This document shows positions 8,494 through 17,131 of a stretch of 64,000 nt of DNA, piece after piece. Each line of letters starts with the position of its first letter. The first letter of the stretch is position 1. A program made the position numbers and the translations under genes. The DNA is from Streptomyces sp. ISL-11 (GTDB lineage: Bacteria; Actinomycetota; Actinomycetes; Streptomycetales; Streptomycetaceae): NCBI RefSeq assembly GCF_018614525.1, contig NZ_JAGGOL010000029.1, positions 141,465 through 205,464 on the forward strand, read 5' to 3'. Under the pieces are notes generated by a model. That model saw only the letters and a program-made list of their open reading frames with translations, had not been told where the DNA came from and did no database searches.

Positions 8494-8955
8494 ATGACCG
8501 TGACTGATCGTGTACCGGCGACGGTACGCGCCTGCACTCCGCTCGAACAGCCGCGGTACCGCCGCCCGGAGGGCCGCGACCGCTACACGATCAGCGAGGT
8601 CGCCGAGTACACCGGGCTGTCCGCGCACACCTTGCGCTGGTACGAACGGATCGGCCTGATGCCCCACGTGGACCGCTCGCACACGGGCCAGCGCCGCTAC
8701 ACCGACCGCGACCTCGACTGGCTGGACCTGGTGGGCCGACTGCGGTTGACCGGCATGCCGGTGGCCGACATGGTCCGCTACGCGCAGCTGGTGCGGGACG
8801 GCGAGCACACCTTCCCCGAACGCGAGCGGCTGCTGAGCAGGCACCGCGACGACGTGCGACGCCGTATCGCGGAACTGCGCAGCACGCTCGAAGTTCTCGA
8901 CTACAAGATCGACATCTATGCCGCCGCCCGCGACCGGGCGACCGAAGGGGTCTGA
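8494..8955 (+). CDS. MerR-family transcriptional regulator
   Basis: 153 residues, start ATG after an AGGGGGAA ribosome-binding site. After a ~30-residue N-terminal tail comes the winged helix-turn-helix YTISEVAEYTGLSAHTLRWYERIGL, the RYTDRDLDWLDLVGRLRLTGMPVADM wing region, and a coiled-coil dimer helix (RHRDDVRRRIAELRSTLEVLDYKIDIY). There are no cysteines in the C-terminal metal loop, so it is not a metal sensor of the MerR/CueR kind; it resembles the group controlling aldo-keto reductases. It forms a two-gene unit with the reductase that starts 6 bp later. Confidence 0.9.
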   Translation: MTVTDRVPATVRACTPLEQPRYRRPEGRDRYTISEVAEYTGLSAHTLRWYERIGLMPHVDRSHTGQRRYTDRDLDWLDLVGRLRLTGMPVADMVRYAQLVRDGEHTFPERERLLSRHRDDVRRRIAELRSTLEVLDYKIDIYAAARDRATEGV

Positions 8956-8961
8956 CACACC

Positions 8962-9981
8962 ATGAGCAACGAGAACACCATCGCCACCGTCGCACTCGGC
9001 GAGGGCGGCCCGCTCACCGGCATCCAGGGCCTGGGCTGCATGGGCATGACCCACGCCTACGGCCCCACCGACGAGGCCGAGGCCCGTGCCACGCTGGAGC
9101 ACGCCCTGGAGCTGGGCGTCACGCTCTTCGACACGGCCGACATCTACGGCTTCGGGCGCAACGAGGAGTTCATCGCGCCGTTCGTCCGCGCCCACCGGGA
9201 CCGGATCACGCTGGCCACGAAGTTCGGCATAGTGCGGCGCGAGGACGACCCGTCGTACCAGGAGATACGCAACGACCGCGCGTACATCCGCCAGTCCGTC
9301 GAGGGCAGCCTGCGCCGCCTGGGCGTCGATCACATCGACCTCTACTACATGCACCGCCGCAATCTGGACGTGCCGATGGAGGAGACCGCCGGCGCGATGG
9401 CGGAGCTCGTCGCGGAGGGCAAGGTCGGCCGCCTCGGGCTGAGCGAGGTCTCGCCCGGCGAACTGCGCGCCGCGCACGCCGTGCACCCGATCGCGGCCGT
9501 GCAGTCGGAGTGGTCGCTGTTCAGCCGGGACGTCGAGGAGGGCGTGGTGGCCACGGCCGCCGAACTGGGCGTCGCCTTCGTGCCGTACTCGCCCCTCGGC
9601 CGCGGCTTCCTGACGGGCTCGTTCGTCAGCGCCGACAAGGAGCTGGCGAGCGACGACTGGCGGCGCACGCAGCCGCGATTCACGGGTGACAACGCGGCGG
9701 CGAACGCGGCGCTGCTGGAGCCGGTGCGGGGGATTGCCGTGGAGCGGGGGATCACGGTGGGGCAGGTGGCGCTGGCGTGGGTGCAGCAGCGGGCTCAGGT
9801 GCATGGGCTCGCGGTGATTCCGATTCCGGGGACGCGGAAGCGGTCTCGTCTGGACGAGAACACGGCTGCTACGCGGGTTGTTCTGACGGGGGATGAGCTG
9901 GCGGCGCTGGAGCCTATTGCCGAGAAGGTGGCGGGTGGGCGGTACGCGGACATGGGCTTCACGTCCGTGGGTCGCGAGTAG
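8962..9981 (+). CDS. Aldo/keto reductase
   Basis: 339-residue NADPH-dependent oxidoreductase of the AKR13/YakC-like group with a TIM-barrel fold. The catalytic tetrad can be read as Asp (FDTADIYGFGRNE), Tyr in the same motif, Lys (LATKFGIV) and His (YYMHRR). The C-terminal IPIPGTRKRSRLDEN motif binds the cofactor phosphate. It follows merR by 6 bp and is expected to be induced through the 19-bp-spacer promoter, probably by reactive aldehydes or electrophiles; the inducer is not known. Confidence 0.92.
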   Translation: MSNENTIATVALGEGGPLTGIQGLGCMGMTHAYGPTDEAEARATLEHALELGVTLFDTADIYGFGRNEEFIAPFVRAHRDRITLATKFGIVRREDDPSYQEIRNDRAYIRQSVEGSLRRLGVDHIDLYYMHRRNLDVPMEETAGAMAELVAEGKVGRLGLSEVSPGELRAAHAVHPIAAVQSEWSLFSRDVEEGVVATAAELGVAFVPYSPLGRGFLTGSFVSADKELASDDWRRTQPRFTGDNAAANAALLEPVRGIAVERGITVGQVALAWVQQRAQVHGLAVIPIPGTRKRSRLDENTAATRVVLTGDELAALEPIAEKVAGGRYADMGFTSVGRE

Positions 9982-10049
9982 GGGTTTCCTTTTCCCCTGC
10001 CCGCCCCTTCCCGAACCGGGGGCAAGCCCCCGGACCCCCGTTGACCTCA

Positions 10050-10087
10050 AACGCCGGCCGGGCTGGAAATCCAGCCCGGCCGGCGTT
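10050..10087. terminator. Bidirectional terminator hairpin
   Basis: A perfect 18-bp stem (AACGCCGGCCGGGCTGGA and its complement) with a two-base loop lies between the convergent aldo-keto reductase and response-regulator genes. A repeat-type hairpin CCGGGGGC-AA-GCCCCCGG (10016-10033) precedes it. Confidence 0.75.
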
Positions 10088-10100
10088 CAGGAAGGGCAGA

Positions 10101-10778
10101 TCACCGATCCCCCGGCGCCACCAGCCCCGACTCGTACGCGAAGATCACCGCCTGGGCCCGGTCCCGCAGGCCCACCTTCGCCAGCACCCGCCCGATATGC
10201 GTCTTCACCGTCTGCTCGGCCAGCACCAGCGAACCCGCGATCTCCTGGTTCGACAGGCCGCGGGCGATCAGTTCCAGGACCTCCGTCTCGCGCGGGGTCA
10301 GGCCGTTCAGGCGGAGGGCGGGGTCGCGGCGCGGGGCCGGGCGTTGTTTCGCGAAGTCGGCGATCAGGCGGCGGGTGACCGAGGGGGCGAGCAGGGCCTC
10401 GCCGGCGGCGACGACGCGGACCGCCGAGATCAGGTCGGCCGGCGGCGCGTCCTTGAGGAGGAAGCCGGAGGCGCCCGCGCGCAGCGCCTCGTAGACGTAG
10501 TCGTCGACGTCGAAGGTGGTGAGCATCAGCACCTTTGGGCGGTGGACGACACCGGGCGGCGGGTCGAGGAGCCGCCGGGCGGCCTCCAGGCCGTCCATCT
10601 CGGGCATCCGGACGTCCATGAGCACCACGTCCGGGTGGGTGCGGCCGCTCACCTCCACGCCCTGGCGCCCGTCCGGGGCGTCGCCGACGACGTCGATGTC
10701 CGGCTGCGCCGAGAGCAGCGCGGCGAAGCCCGCCCGCACCATGGCCTGGTCGTCGACGATGATCACCTTGATGGTCAT
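10101..10778 (-). CDS. NarL/LuxR-family response regulator
   Basis: 225 residues. The receiver domain has the acidic pair in IIVDDQ, the phosphoacceptor Asp55 (PDVVLMDVRMPEMDG) and the KDAPP lysine. The C-terminal LuxR helix-turn-helix is LTPRETEVLELIARGLSNQEIA...VKTHIGRVLAKVGLRDRAQAV. The start ATG overlaps the stop of the histidine kinase gene by four bases (ATGA), so the two are translationally coupled partners. Target genes are not indicated by context. Confidence 0.94.
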   Translation of the reverse strand: MTIKVIIVDDQAMVRAGFAALLSAQPDIDVVGDAPDGRQGVEVSGRTHPDVVLMDVRMPEMDGLEAARRLLDPPPGVVHRPKVLMLTTFDVDDYVYEALRAGASGFLLKDAPPADLISAVRVVAAGEALLAPSVTRRLIADFAKQRPAPRRDPALRLNGLTPRETEVLELIARGLSNQEIAGSLVLAEQTVKTHIGRVLAKVGLRDRAQAVIFAYESGLVAPGDR

Positions 10779-12088
10779 GCGGTGCGGGGTCCTTCTTCCG
10801 TTTCTGTTGTCGTCTCCGCCGTGAACGGGAGTCCGGCCGCCACCCGGAAGCCGCCGTCCCGCAGCGGGCCGGTGTCGAGCGTGCCGCCGACGAGCCGGAC
10901 GCGTTCGCGCATGCCGACCAGGCCGTGGCCCGTGCCGCCGGTCTCCAGCGGCGGAGTGCCCGTCTCCGGGGCGGCGTTGACGACCAGGACCAGCAGGCTC
11001 CCCAGGCCCCGGTCGACGGACACCGACACCCGCGTCGCCGCGCCCGGGGCGTGCCGGACGACGTTGGCGAGCGCTTCCTGCGCGATGCGGTAGGCAGAGA
11101 GGTCGACGGCCTGCGGCAGTGCCGGCAGGGCATCGGGCATCGACAGCTCGACCGGCAGCCCGGCCCGTACCGTCGCCTCGACCAGCTGCGGGATCCGCTC
11201 GACGCCCGGCTGCGGTGACCGTTCGGAGCCGCCCGCCTCGCCGGAGGCGTCCTCGCTGCGCAGCACGCCCAGCAGCCGCCGCATCTCGGTCAGCGACTCG
11301 CGCGCGGTGGTGGCGATCGAGCCGAACTCCGCGCCCGCCTCGTCGGACAGGCCCGCGATGCGGTACGGGGCGCTGTCCGCCTGCACGGTGATCACCGACA
11401 TGTGGTGGGCGACCACGTCGTGCAGCTCGCGGGCGATGCGGGCGCGCTCCTCCAGCAGGGTGCGGCGCGAGCGTTCGGCCTCGCTGATGGTCTCCTGCTC
11501 GGCCAGCGCCCGCCGGGCGTCGCCCCGCTCCCGCAGGGCACCGGTCAGCAGGAGCAGCACGCCGCCGATGACGATCAGCGGCACCCACGTGTTGTCGGCC
11601 CGCTCGGGCGCGAGGCCGTCGAAGGCGAGGCTCGCCACCACGGTGAGCAGCCAGACGGCGACGAGCGTCCGACGCCGTTCGCGCAGGCCCAGCGCGAGCA
11701 TCAGCAGCAGCATCCCGATCGTCGCCATCGGCGACCAGGGCCAGGGGCGCCCCTCGGGTACGGCGACAGTCAGCAGGGCGGCCGATCCGGCGAGGTGGGC
11801 GGGGAAGGCGATCTCCCAGGCGAGCAGCGGCCGCCGGACGGCCAGCAGCAGCGGCATCATCTGCACGATGGCCAGCGCGGTGGCAGCGTCGGAGTTCAGC
11901 CCGTAGTCCTGCGAGAGCGAGACGGCGGTGACCGGCAGCAGGACGACGGTGAACAGGACGGCCACGAAGTACGGCAGCAGCCGCACCCCGCGGCGCCGCG
12001 AGCGGCCGAGCAGGGGGGCGGGCGGGCCGACGGGGGTGAAGAGGCCGCGCAGGAAGGTGCCGAGGGAAGCGGCCGTTGACTGAGGCAT
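10775..12088 (-). CDS. Sensor histidine kinase (NarL-type partner, HisKA_3)
   Basis: 437 residues. About five to six hydrophobic segments occupy residues ~35-190 with little extracellular sequence, so the sensor is probably membrane-embedded. The dimerisation/phosphoacceptor helix is ERARIARELHDVVAHHMSVI with the phosphorylated His in ELHD. The ATPase domain shows the N-box RIAQEALANVVRHAP and the G-box GTGHGLVGMRERV. It is co-transcribed with, and overlaps, the downstream response-regulator gene. Typical of the paired Streptomyces kinases that sense envelope or antibiotic stress, but the signal is unknown. Confidence 0.93.
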   Translation of the reverse strand: MPQSTAASLGTFLRGLFTPVGPPAPLLGRSRRRGVRLLPYFVAVLFTVVLLPVTAVSLSQDYGLNSDAATALAIVQMMPLLLAVRRPLLAWEIAFPAHLAGSAALLTVAVPEGRPWPWSPMATIGMLLLMLALGLRERRRTLVAVWLLTVVASLAFDGLAPERADNTWVPLIVIGGVLLLLTGALRERGDARRALAEQETISEAERSRRTLLEERARIARELHDVVAHHMSVITVQADSAPYRIAGLSDEAGAEFGSIATTARESLTEMRRLLGVLRSEDASGEAGGSERSPQPGVERIPQLVEATVRAGLPVELSMPDALPALPQAVDLSAYRIAQEALANVVRHAPGAATRVSVSVDRGLGSLLVLVVNAAPETGTPPLETGGTGHGLVGMRERVRLVGGTLDTGPLRDGGFRVAAGLPFTAETTTETEEGPRTA

Positions 12089-12184
12089 GGCCTGACCAGC
12101 GTAGATGGCCCCTACTGGCCGGACGTCACCCCAGGGTGCTCATCGTGGTGTCATACCGGGGTATCATCCGGCGCCCGGCTCCCC

Positions 12185-13054
12185 TCACAGCTCCGCCAGC
12201 AACTGGGCCTTCTTCGCGCTGAATTCGTCGTCCGTCAGCAGCCCCGCGTCGTGCAGCGCGCCCAGGTGGCGGATGCGGTCGGCGATGCCGCCGGGGTCGG
12301 GGCGGGCCGCGGGGACGTGACCGGCGGGGATCCCGGGGGCCTTGGCGCGTACGGCCTCCAGGACCGCCGCCGCGAAGGGCAGCGATTCGTGGACGAGCCC
12401 GTAGCCCATGCCGAAGACGACCGATGCCGGGTCCTGGTCGGCCTCCGCCGGCCGCCGGCCGTCCGCGTCGCGCGGTACGAGCCGCAGATAGCCGCCCGCG
12501 ATCTCGGGGGAGCGCCATACGACGCCCGTCAGCTCGTCCACGGCGAAGCGCTGGTCGCCGGCCTTCCACTTGGCGGAGGACGCGCCGGTCCAGAACCACC
12601 GGAAGGAGACGGACCTGCCGTCGAAGGACGCTTTGCCGTCGTACGCCTTGAAGGACGGCGGCGGCGTCGGGGCGGCCACCAGATGGCGCTCGGCGGGAGT
12701 GTCGGCGTACGGGCCGAGGGCGGCCCGTATCTCGTCGGCGTAGTACTCGGCGAGGGCGTCGCGCTCGGCGGGCAGCACCAGGCGGTAGGGGTCGCCGGCC
12801 TCCTTGAGCTGGCCGTCGGCCACCTCCATCAGCGGATCGGCGCCCGGTCTCGGGACAGCGCGCAGCACGACCGTGCCGCGCTTCCCCGGGGCCTGCTCGA
12901 CGGCCGCGAGCGCTTCGTAGGGGATGCGCCGCTCGCCGAGAGCCTGAAGCAGCCTCGGTGTGCGGATCCCCCGTTCGAAGCGGATGAGCACGGAGTCGCT
13001 GTCGAACTCCCAGACGGCTTGGAAACCGGCCAGCACATCACCCATGCGGCTCAT
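12185..13054 (-). CDS. DUF4429 protein with C-terminal SHOCT-like segment
   Basis: 289 residues, no signal peptide. Two similar beta-rich PH-like modules can be seen (residues ~8-105, VWEFDSDSVLIRFERG..; and ~138-235, KASFDGRSVSFRWFWTG..), both with a conserved LRLVPRD/YRLVLPAE strand. This is the DUF4429 arrangement. The end, IRHLGALHDAGLLTDDEFSAKKAQLLAEL, is a SHOCT-type short oligomerisation helix pair. ATG at 13054 is used; ATG at 13045 is equally possible and neither has a strong ribosome-binding site. Such proteins are common in Streptomyces and of unknown function, perhaps membrane- or lipid-associated adaptors. Confidence 0.82.
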   Translation of the reverse strand: MSRMGDVLAGFQAVWEFDSDSVLIRFERGIRTPRLLQALGERRIPYEALAAVEQAPGKRGTVVLRAVPRPGADPLMEVADGQLKEAGDPYRLVLPAERDALAEYYADEIRAALGPYADTPAERHLVAAPTPPPSFKAYDGKASFDGRSVSFRWFWTGASSAKWKAGDQRFAVDELTGVVWRSPEIAGGYLRLVPRDADGRRPAEADQDPASVVFGMGYGLVHESLPFAAAVLEAVRAKAPGIPAGHVPAARPDPGGIADRIRHLGALHDAGLLTDDEFSAKKAQLLAEL

Positions 13055-13163
13055 CGTATGCGGCGGCAGCCCGCCCGTCCCCTCCCCGCGCTACGCGCGT
13101 CCAAGCGGACGGACGCGTGCCGGTCGGCTCCGGGCGGCGGCACGGGGCCCGGCCCCCGGCGGA

Positions 13164-13300
13164 TCTTCGGCTGCGGGCCGTCTTTGCCGCCTGCGGCGGC
13201 GAGCGCCCTGCGGGCGCGTCCTCAATCTCCCCCAGCTACCGCTGGGAGGTGCCCCCAGACGGGCTTGATGTGGCTGAGCTCAGCCGCTTTCGGCCAGGAC
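13164..13300. repeat. Composite intergenic repeat, copy with GCGGCGAGCGCCCTGCGGGC core
   Basis: Bases 13164-13227 match 62160-62222 almost base for base (one indel, one or two changes). They are followed by the CCCCCAGCTACCGCTGGGAGG motif (reverse of the CCAGCGGTAGCTGGGGG motif at ~7510, ~21391 and ~57915) and by a GGCTGAGCTCAGCCG palindrome. It lies between the DUF4429 start and the end of the DUF1023 gene. Confidence 0.75.
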
Positions 13301-13329
13301 ACACACAGCAGCCCTCCACCGAGCCCGGC

Positions 13330-14553
13330 CTACGCCAGGTCGTCCGCGCAGCCGCTGCCGGCCCGCGCGCAGCTGACCTCCGCGGGGGCGCCGACGGCGA
13401 TCCCGGCGAAGTTGGCGAGGCTGGTGGTGCCGGGTTCGAAGTAGCCGGTGTGGCCCTGTGCGCCGCGGGCGGACAGCACGCGCGCGCCGAAGCCCGCGGA
13501 GACCGGGTCCGCGCCGTGGCCGAGGCCGCCGACCTCCAGGTGGGGCACGCCCTGGATCCAGTCGTCCGGGTCGCGCATCGCCCATACCCGGGCGCTGGAC
13601 CGCAGCTCGGAGACGTGCTCGGCGCGCATCCCGGGGCTGCCGGCGACGGCCACGTCCGTGACGCGCGGGGACATCTCGCGGGCGGCGACACCGCACACCA
13701 CCGACCCGTAGCTGTGGCAGAACAGCGAGACGGGCGAGGCGCCGGGCAGCGCCTGGACCAGGGCGCGCAGCCGCAGGGCGCCCTCGGCGGCGAGCTTGCC
13801 GGTGGCCGCGTCCATGCCCACACCGGCGGGGGAGGTGTAGTCGGCCCAGGCGATGACGGCCGTACGGGTGTCGGTGGCGGCCTTCCGCTCGGCGTCGTAG
13901 AGCGAGTGCGCCATGCCGACGGGCGCGGTGAAGGAGCGCTGGGTCTTCTCGAAGGTCAGGACGTTGGTGTCGACGCCGGGGACGACGACGGAGATCCGGT
14001 CGGCCTTGTCGAGGTCGCCGACGACCTCCGCGACCCGGCCGGAGCCGGTGGGGTCGAAGGAGAGGATCTGCCGGTCGCCGGCCATCAGCGACGCGAAGCG
14101 GTGCATGCGGCGGGACGCCTCGCGGTGGCCGACGGGGGACAGGCCGCTCTCCGTCGTACGCCGCTTCTCGGCCGCACGGGCCTGGTCGAGGGCGATGCGG
14201 TTGGCGCGGTAGCGCAGGGTGACCGGAGCGCCGTTGAGATTGCCGACGACGAGGGGATAGCGGTCCGCGAGGCGGGTGCGCTGAGCGCCCGAGAGCGAGC
14301 CGAAGAACCGCGCCATGACGTCCGGGGCCGCGGTGGGCGCCGGGAGCGGGTGGCCCGCTATGGAGCCGTGCAGCCATTCCTTGAGCGTCGTCGTCCGCAC
14401 GTCACCGACCGCCTTGTGGCTTCGGACGGCCGTCCAGCCGGTCGTGGCCAGCATGACGAACACCACGGCCAGCGCGAGCAGCGCGCGCCACACGGCGGCC
14501 GTGGTCGTCCAGGGGACGGGAGAGGGGGAGCCGAGCTCCGGGAAAGAAGTCAC
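13330..14553 (-). CDS. Membrane-anchored alpha/beta-hydrolase, DUF1023 family
   Basis: 407 residues. A single N-terminal membrane segment (residues ~22-42) puts the enzyme outside or anchors it. A helical region with conserved ANRIALDQAR precedes the hydrolase core. The nucleophile elbow is SLFCHSYGSVVCG (C-H-S-Y-G, the DUF1023 variant of GxSxG). The family Asp lies in ..RDPDDWIQGVPHLE and the His in AQGHTGYFEPGTTSLANFAGI. Substrate unknown; members are widespread in actinobacteria and have been loosely called lipases. The gene is monocistronic and read toward a repeat region. Confidence 0.85.
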   Translation of the reverse strand: MTSFPELGSPSPVPWTTTAAVWRALLALAVVFVMLATTGWTAVRSHKAVGDVRTTTLKEWLHGSIAGHPLPAPTAAPDVMARFFGSLSGAQRTRLADRYPLVVGNLNGAPVTLRYRANRIALDQARAAEKRRTTESGLSPVGHREASRRMHRFASLMAGDRQILSFDPTGSGRVAEVVGDLDKADRISVVVPGVDTNVLTFEKTQRSFTAPVGMAHSLYDAERKAATDTRTAVIAWADYTSPAGVGMDAATGKLAAEGALRLRALVQALPGASPVSLFCHSYGSVVCGVAAREMSPRVTDVAVAGSPGMRAEHVSELRSSARVWAMRDPDDWIQGVPHLEVGGLGHGADPVSAGFGARVLSARGAQGHTGYFEPGTTSLANFAGIAVGAPAEVSCARAGSGCADDLA

Positions 14554-14651
14554 CGCGAACCACCCTAGGAGAAACCCGGTTGCGTCCGCGAAAACGGTGA
14601 GCTATCTCACGTTTGAATGAGGGCAATTGGTCGGGCCCGGATCTTTCGCGA

Positions 14652-15311
14652 TCAGGTGCGCCAGTTTTCCGCCAACGCCGGGCCGAGCTGGTCCATATAA
14701 AGGGTCGTCAGCCGCCGCAGCTCCTCCATGCCGCCGCTTTCGTACTCACCCCAGAGCTTCCCCGTCACGCGCATCACACCACCGAACGCCGCGACCAGGA
14801 CCCGCGGCCGCGGGTCGGTCGCCACGTCCAGGCCCTCGCGATCGGCGATCTCGCGCGCGAGCCGCTCCTCCAGCTCCGAGAGCCGGCGCAGGTGGGCCGC
14901 CAGCAGGGGCGGGGTCGACTCGATCATCCGGTAGGTGCGCATGTGCAGTTCCAGGGGCACGACCGACTCGATGGCCTCGCCGACGGTGTCCCAGGACGCC
15001 AGCACCGCGCTGCGCAGCGCGGTGAGGGGCGACTCGGAGGCGGGGCGCGCCCGCAGCGCGGTGAAGAAGTGCGACTCCACGGAGTCCTGCACCGCCAGGG
15101 CGACCTCTTCCTTGTTCGCGAAGTAGCGGAAGAACGTGCGCTGGGAGACGTCCGCGGCCTCGGCGATCTCGTCGACGGTGGTGCGTTCGTAGCCCTTGAG
15201 CGCGAACAGCTCCAGGGCCGAGCGGATCAGGGTCTCGCGGGTGCGGCGCTTCTTGCGCTCGCGCAGCCCGGACGGTGCCGCTCGGGGGCTCATGTCCTTG
15301 ACCGCTTGCAT
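14652..15311 (-). CDS. TetR-family repressor of the adjacent exporter
   Basis: 219 residues (or 213 from the ATG giving MSPRAAPSG). The N-terminal helix-turn-helix is RETLIRSALELFALKGYERTTVDEIAEAADVSQRTFFRYFANKEE; the C-terminal part is a helical ligand-binding domain of the MftR/SACE_7040-like kind. It is divergent from the 14-TM drug exporter across a 116-bp region holding a strong promoter overlapped by a TTGACA...TGTCAA arrangement, so local repression of the exporter and itself is the likely role. Confidence 0.9.
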   Translation of the reverse strand: MQAVKDMSPRAAPSGLRERKKRRTRETLIRSALELFALKGYERTTVDEIAEAADVSQRTFFRYFANKEEVALAVQDSVESHFFTALRARPASESPLTALRSAVLASWDTVGEAIESVVPLELHMRTYRMIESTPPLLAAHLRRLSELEERLAREIADREGLDVATDPRPRVLVAAFGGVMRVTGKLWGEYESGGMEELRRLTTLYMDQLGPALAENWRT

Positions 15312-15392
15312 GGGCCACCTCTCCTCCGCCGCGTTTCTGCTGCTCAGGATAGCCGTGGGTCGATTTTGACAGATACCGACTCATGAAGAGGT

Positions 15393-15421
15393 TTGTCAAT
15401 TGTCAGACGCTGCCATAATCT
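15393..15421 (+). promoter_or_regulatory. Sigma-70-like promoter of the exporter, probably leaderless
   Basis: TTGTCA (15393-15398), 17-bp spacer, TAATCT (15416-15421). The expected start of transcription, 6-7 bases downstream, coincides with the A of the ATG at 15428, and no ribosome-binding site precedes that ATG. TTGACA (15366-15371) and TGTCAA (15394-15399) form an inverted pair that may be part of the TetR operator. Confidence 0.7.
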
Positions 15422-15427
15422 CGAATT

Positions 15428-17020
15428 ATGATGTCTCGGACCACGGTCGCCCACGCGACGCCGGAACTCGGGCCCCGGAAACACTTACGGGGCCACCCCT
15501 GGCTGACTCTCCTCTCCGTCGCGATAGGCGTGATGATGGTCACGCTCGACGGCACGATCGTTGCCATCGCGAACCCCGCCATCCAGAAGGATCTGGGCGC
15601 CTCGCTCGCCGACGTCCAATGGATCACCAACAGCTATCTCCTCGCCCTCGCGGTGGCCCTGATCACCGCCGGCAAGCTCGGTGACCGCTTCGGTCACCGG
15701 CTGACCTTCCTCATCGGCACCACCGGCTTCGCCGCCTCCTCGGGTGCCATCGCACTCTCCGACAGCGTCTCGATGGTCGTCGGCTTCCGGGTGCTCCAGG
15801 GCCTGTGCGGCGCCCTGCTGATGCCGGCCGCGCTCGGTCTGCTGCGGGCCACGTTCCCGGCCGAAAAGCTCAACATGGCCATCGGCATCTGGGGGATGGT
15901 CATCGGCGTCTCGACCGCCGGCGGCCCGATCCTCGGCGGCGTGCTCGTCGAGCACGTCAACTGGCAGTCCGTCTTCTACATCAACGTGCCGGTCGGCGTC
16001 CTCGCCCTCGTCCTCGGCCTGCTCATCCTCAAGGACCACCGGGGCGAACAAACTTCCAAATCCTTCGACGTCCTCGGCATCGTCCTGCTCTCCGCCGCGA
16101 TGTTCTGTCTGGTCTGGGCCCTCATCAAGGCGCCCGCCCGGGGCTGGGGCGACACCCGCACGCTGCTCTTCCTCGGCGCGGCCGTCGTCGCCTTCGCGCT
16201 GTTCACCCTCTGGCAGGCCAAGGTCCGTGAACCCCTGCTGCCCCTGAGCCTCTTCCGCTCCCTGCCGCTGACCGCCGGCACGGCCCTGATGGTGCTGATG
16301 GCCTTCGCCTTCATCGGCGGCCTGTTCTTCGTCACCTTCTACCTCCAGAACGTGCACGGCATGACCCCGGTCAACGCCGGCATGCACCTGCTCCCGCTCA
16401 CCGGGATGATGATCGTCGGCGCGCCCACGGCGGGCGCGGTCATCACGAGGATCGGCCCGCGGGTACCGCTGGTCGTCGGGATGCTCTTCGCCGCGGCCGC
16501 CTGCTACGGCATGACCACCCTGGAGACCGACTCCGGCTCCCTCGCCATGTCCGTCTGGTTCGCGCTGTTCGGTCTCGGCCTCGCGCCGGTCATGGTCGGC
16601 GCCACGGAAGTCATCGTCGGGAACGCGCCGTTGCGGCACGCCGGCGTCGCCGGCGGCCTCCAGCAGGCGGCCATGCAGGTCGGCGGCTCGCTGGGCACCG
16701 CGGTGCTGGGCGCGGTGATGGCGGCCCGGGTCGACCACCTGCTGCCGGGCAACTGGGCCGACGCGGGCCTGCCCGACGTCCCGCCCGAGCAGCTGTCCAA
16801 AGCCTCCGACGCGGTCGCGGTCGGCATCGCGCCCGTACCGCCGGACACGTCGCCGCAGGCGGCGGAGAAGATCACGGGCGTCGCGCATGACACTTTCGTG
16901 TCGGGGATGAGCCTGTCGTTCACCGTCGCCGGGGTCGTCGCGCTGCTCGCGGCGGTGTTCGCGGTCTTCACCAAGCGGGGCGAGAACGCGGACACGGCGG
17001 CCGGGGCGGCCCACGTCTGA
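15428..17020 (+). CDS. MFS drug exporter, DHA2 (EmrB/QacA) family
   Basis: 530 residues with 14 predicted membrane helices. Motif A (GKLGDRFGHR) follows helix 2 and the antiporter motif C is in STAGGPILGGVLVE. The first helix carries the VTLDGTIVAIANPAIQ signature with the acidic residue used for proton coupling in DHA2 proteins. Expected to export amphipathic drugs or an endogenous metabolite in exchange for protons. The divergent TetR gene is the likely regulator. ATG 15428 (next to ATG 15431) has no Shine-Dalgarno sequence, in keeping with a leaderless transcript. Confidence 0.92.
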   Translation: MMSRTTVAHATPELGPRKHLRGHPWLTLLSVAIGVMMVTLDGTIVAIANPAIQKDLGASLADVQWITNSYLLALAVALITAGKLGDRFGHRLTFLIGTTGFAASSGAIALSDSVSMVVGFRVLQGLCGALLMPAALGLLRATFPAEKLNMAIGIWGMVIGVSTAGGPILGGVLVEHVNWQSVFYINVPVGVLALVLGLLILKDHRGEQTSKSFDVLGIVLLSAAMFCLVWALIKAPARGWGDTRTLLFLGAAVVAFALFTLWQAKVREPLLPLSLFRSLPLTAGTALMVLMAFAFIGGLFFVTFYLQNVHGMTPVNAGMHLLPLTGMMIVGAPTAGAVITRIGPRVPLVVGMLFAAAACYGMTTLETDSGSLAMSVWFALFGLGLAPVMVGATEVIVGNAPLRHAGVAGGLQQAAMQVGGSLGTAVLGAVMAARVDHLLPGNWADAGLPDVPPEQLSKASDAVAVGIAPVPPDTSPQAAEKITGVAHDTFVSGMSLSFTVAGVVALLAAVFAVFTKRGENADTAAGAAHV

Positions 17021-17131
17021 GACGGCCGAACCCTTCCCCTATCAGGGCCTCGCGGTGCGGGGCCCTCTTGGCAGCGGTGATCACCGCGGCGAGGATGCGG
17101 CGTAAGCGCACAGACACAGGGAGTGATTCTT

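Noticed and set aside
7570..10050. An 826-codon minus-strand frame running through the merR and aldo-keto reductase genes
   Set aside because: Only the last 271 codons (serine hydrolase) resemble a protein family and have codon bias; the rest is the shadow of the reductase gene.
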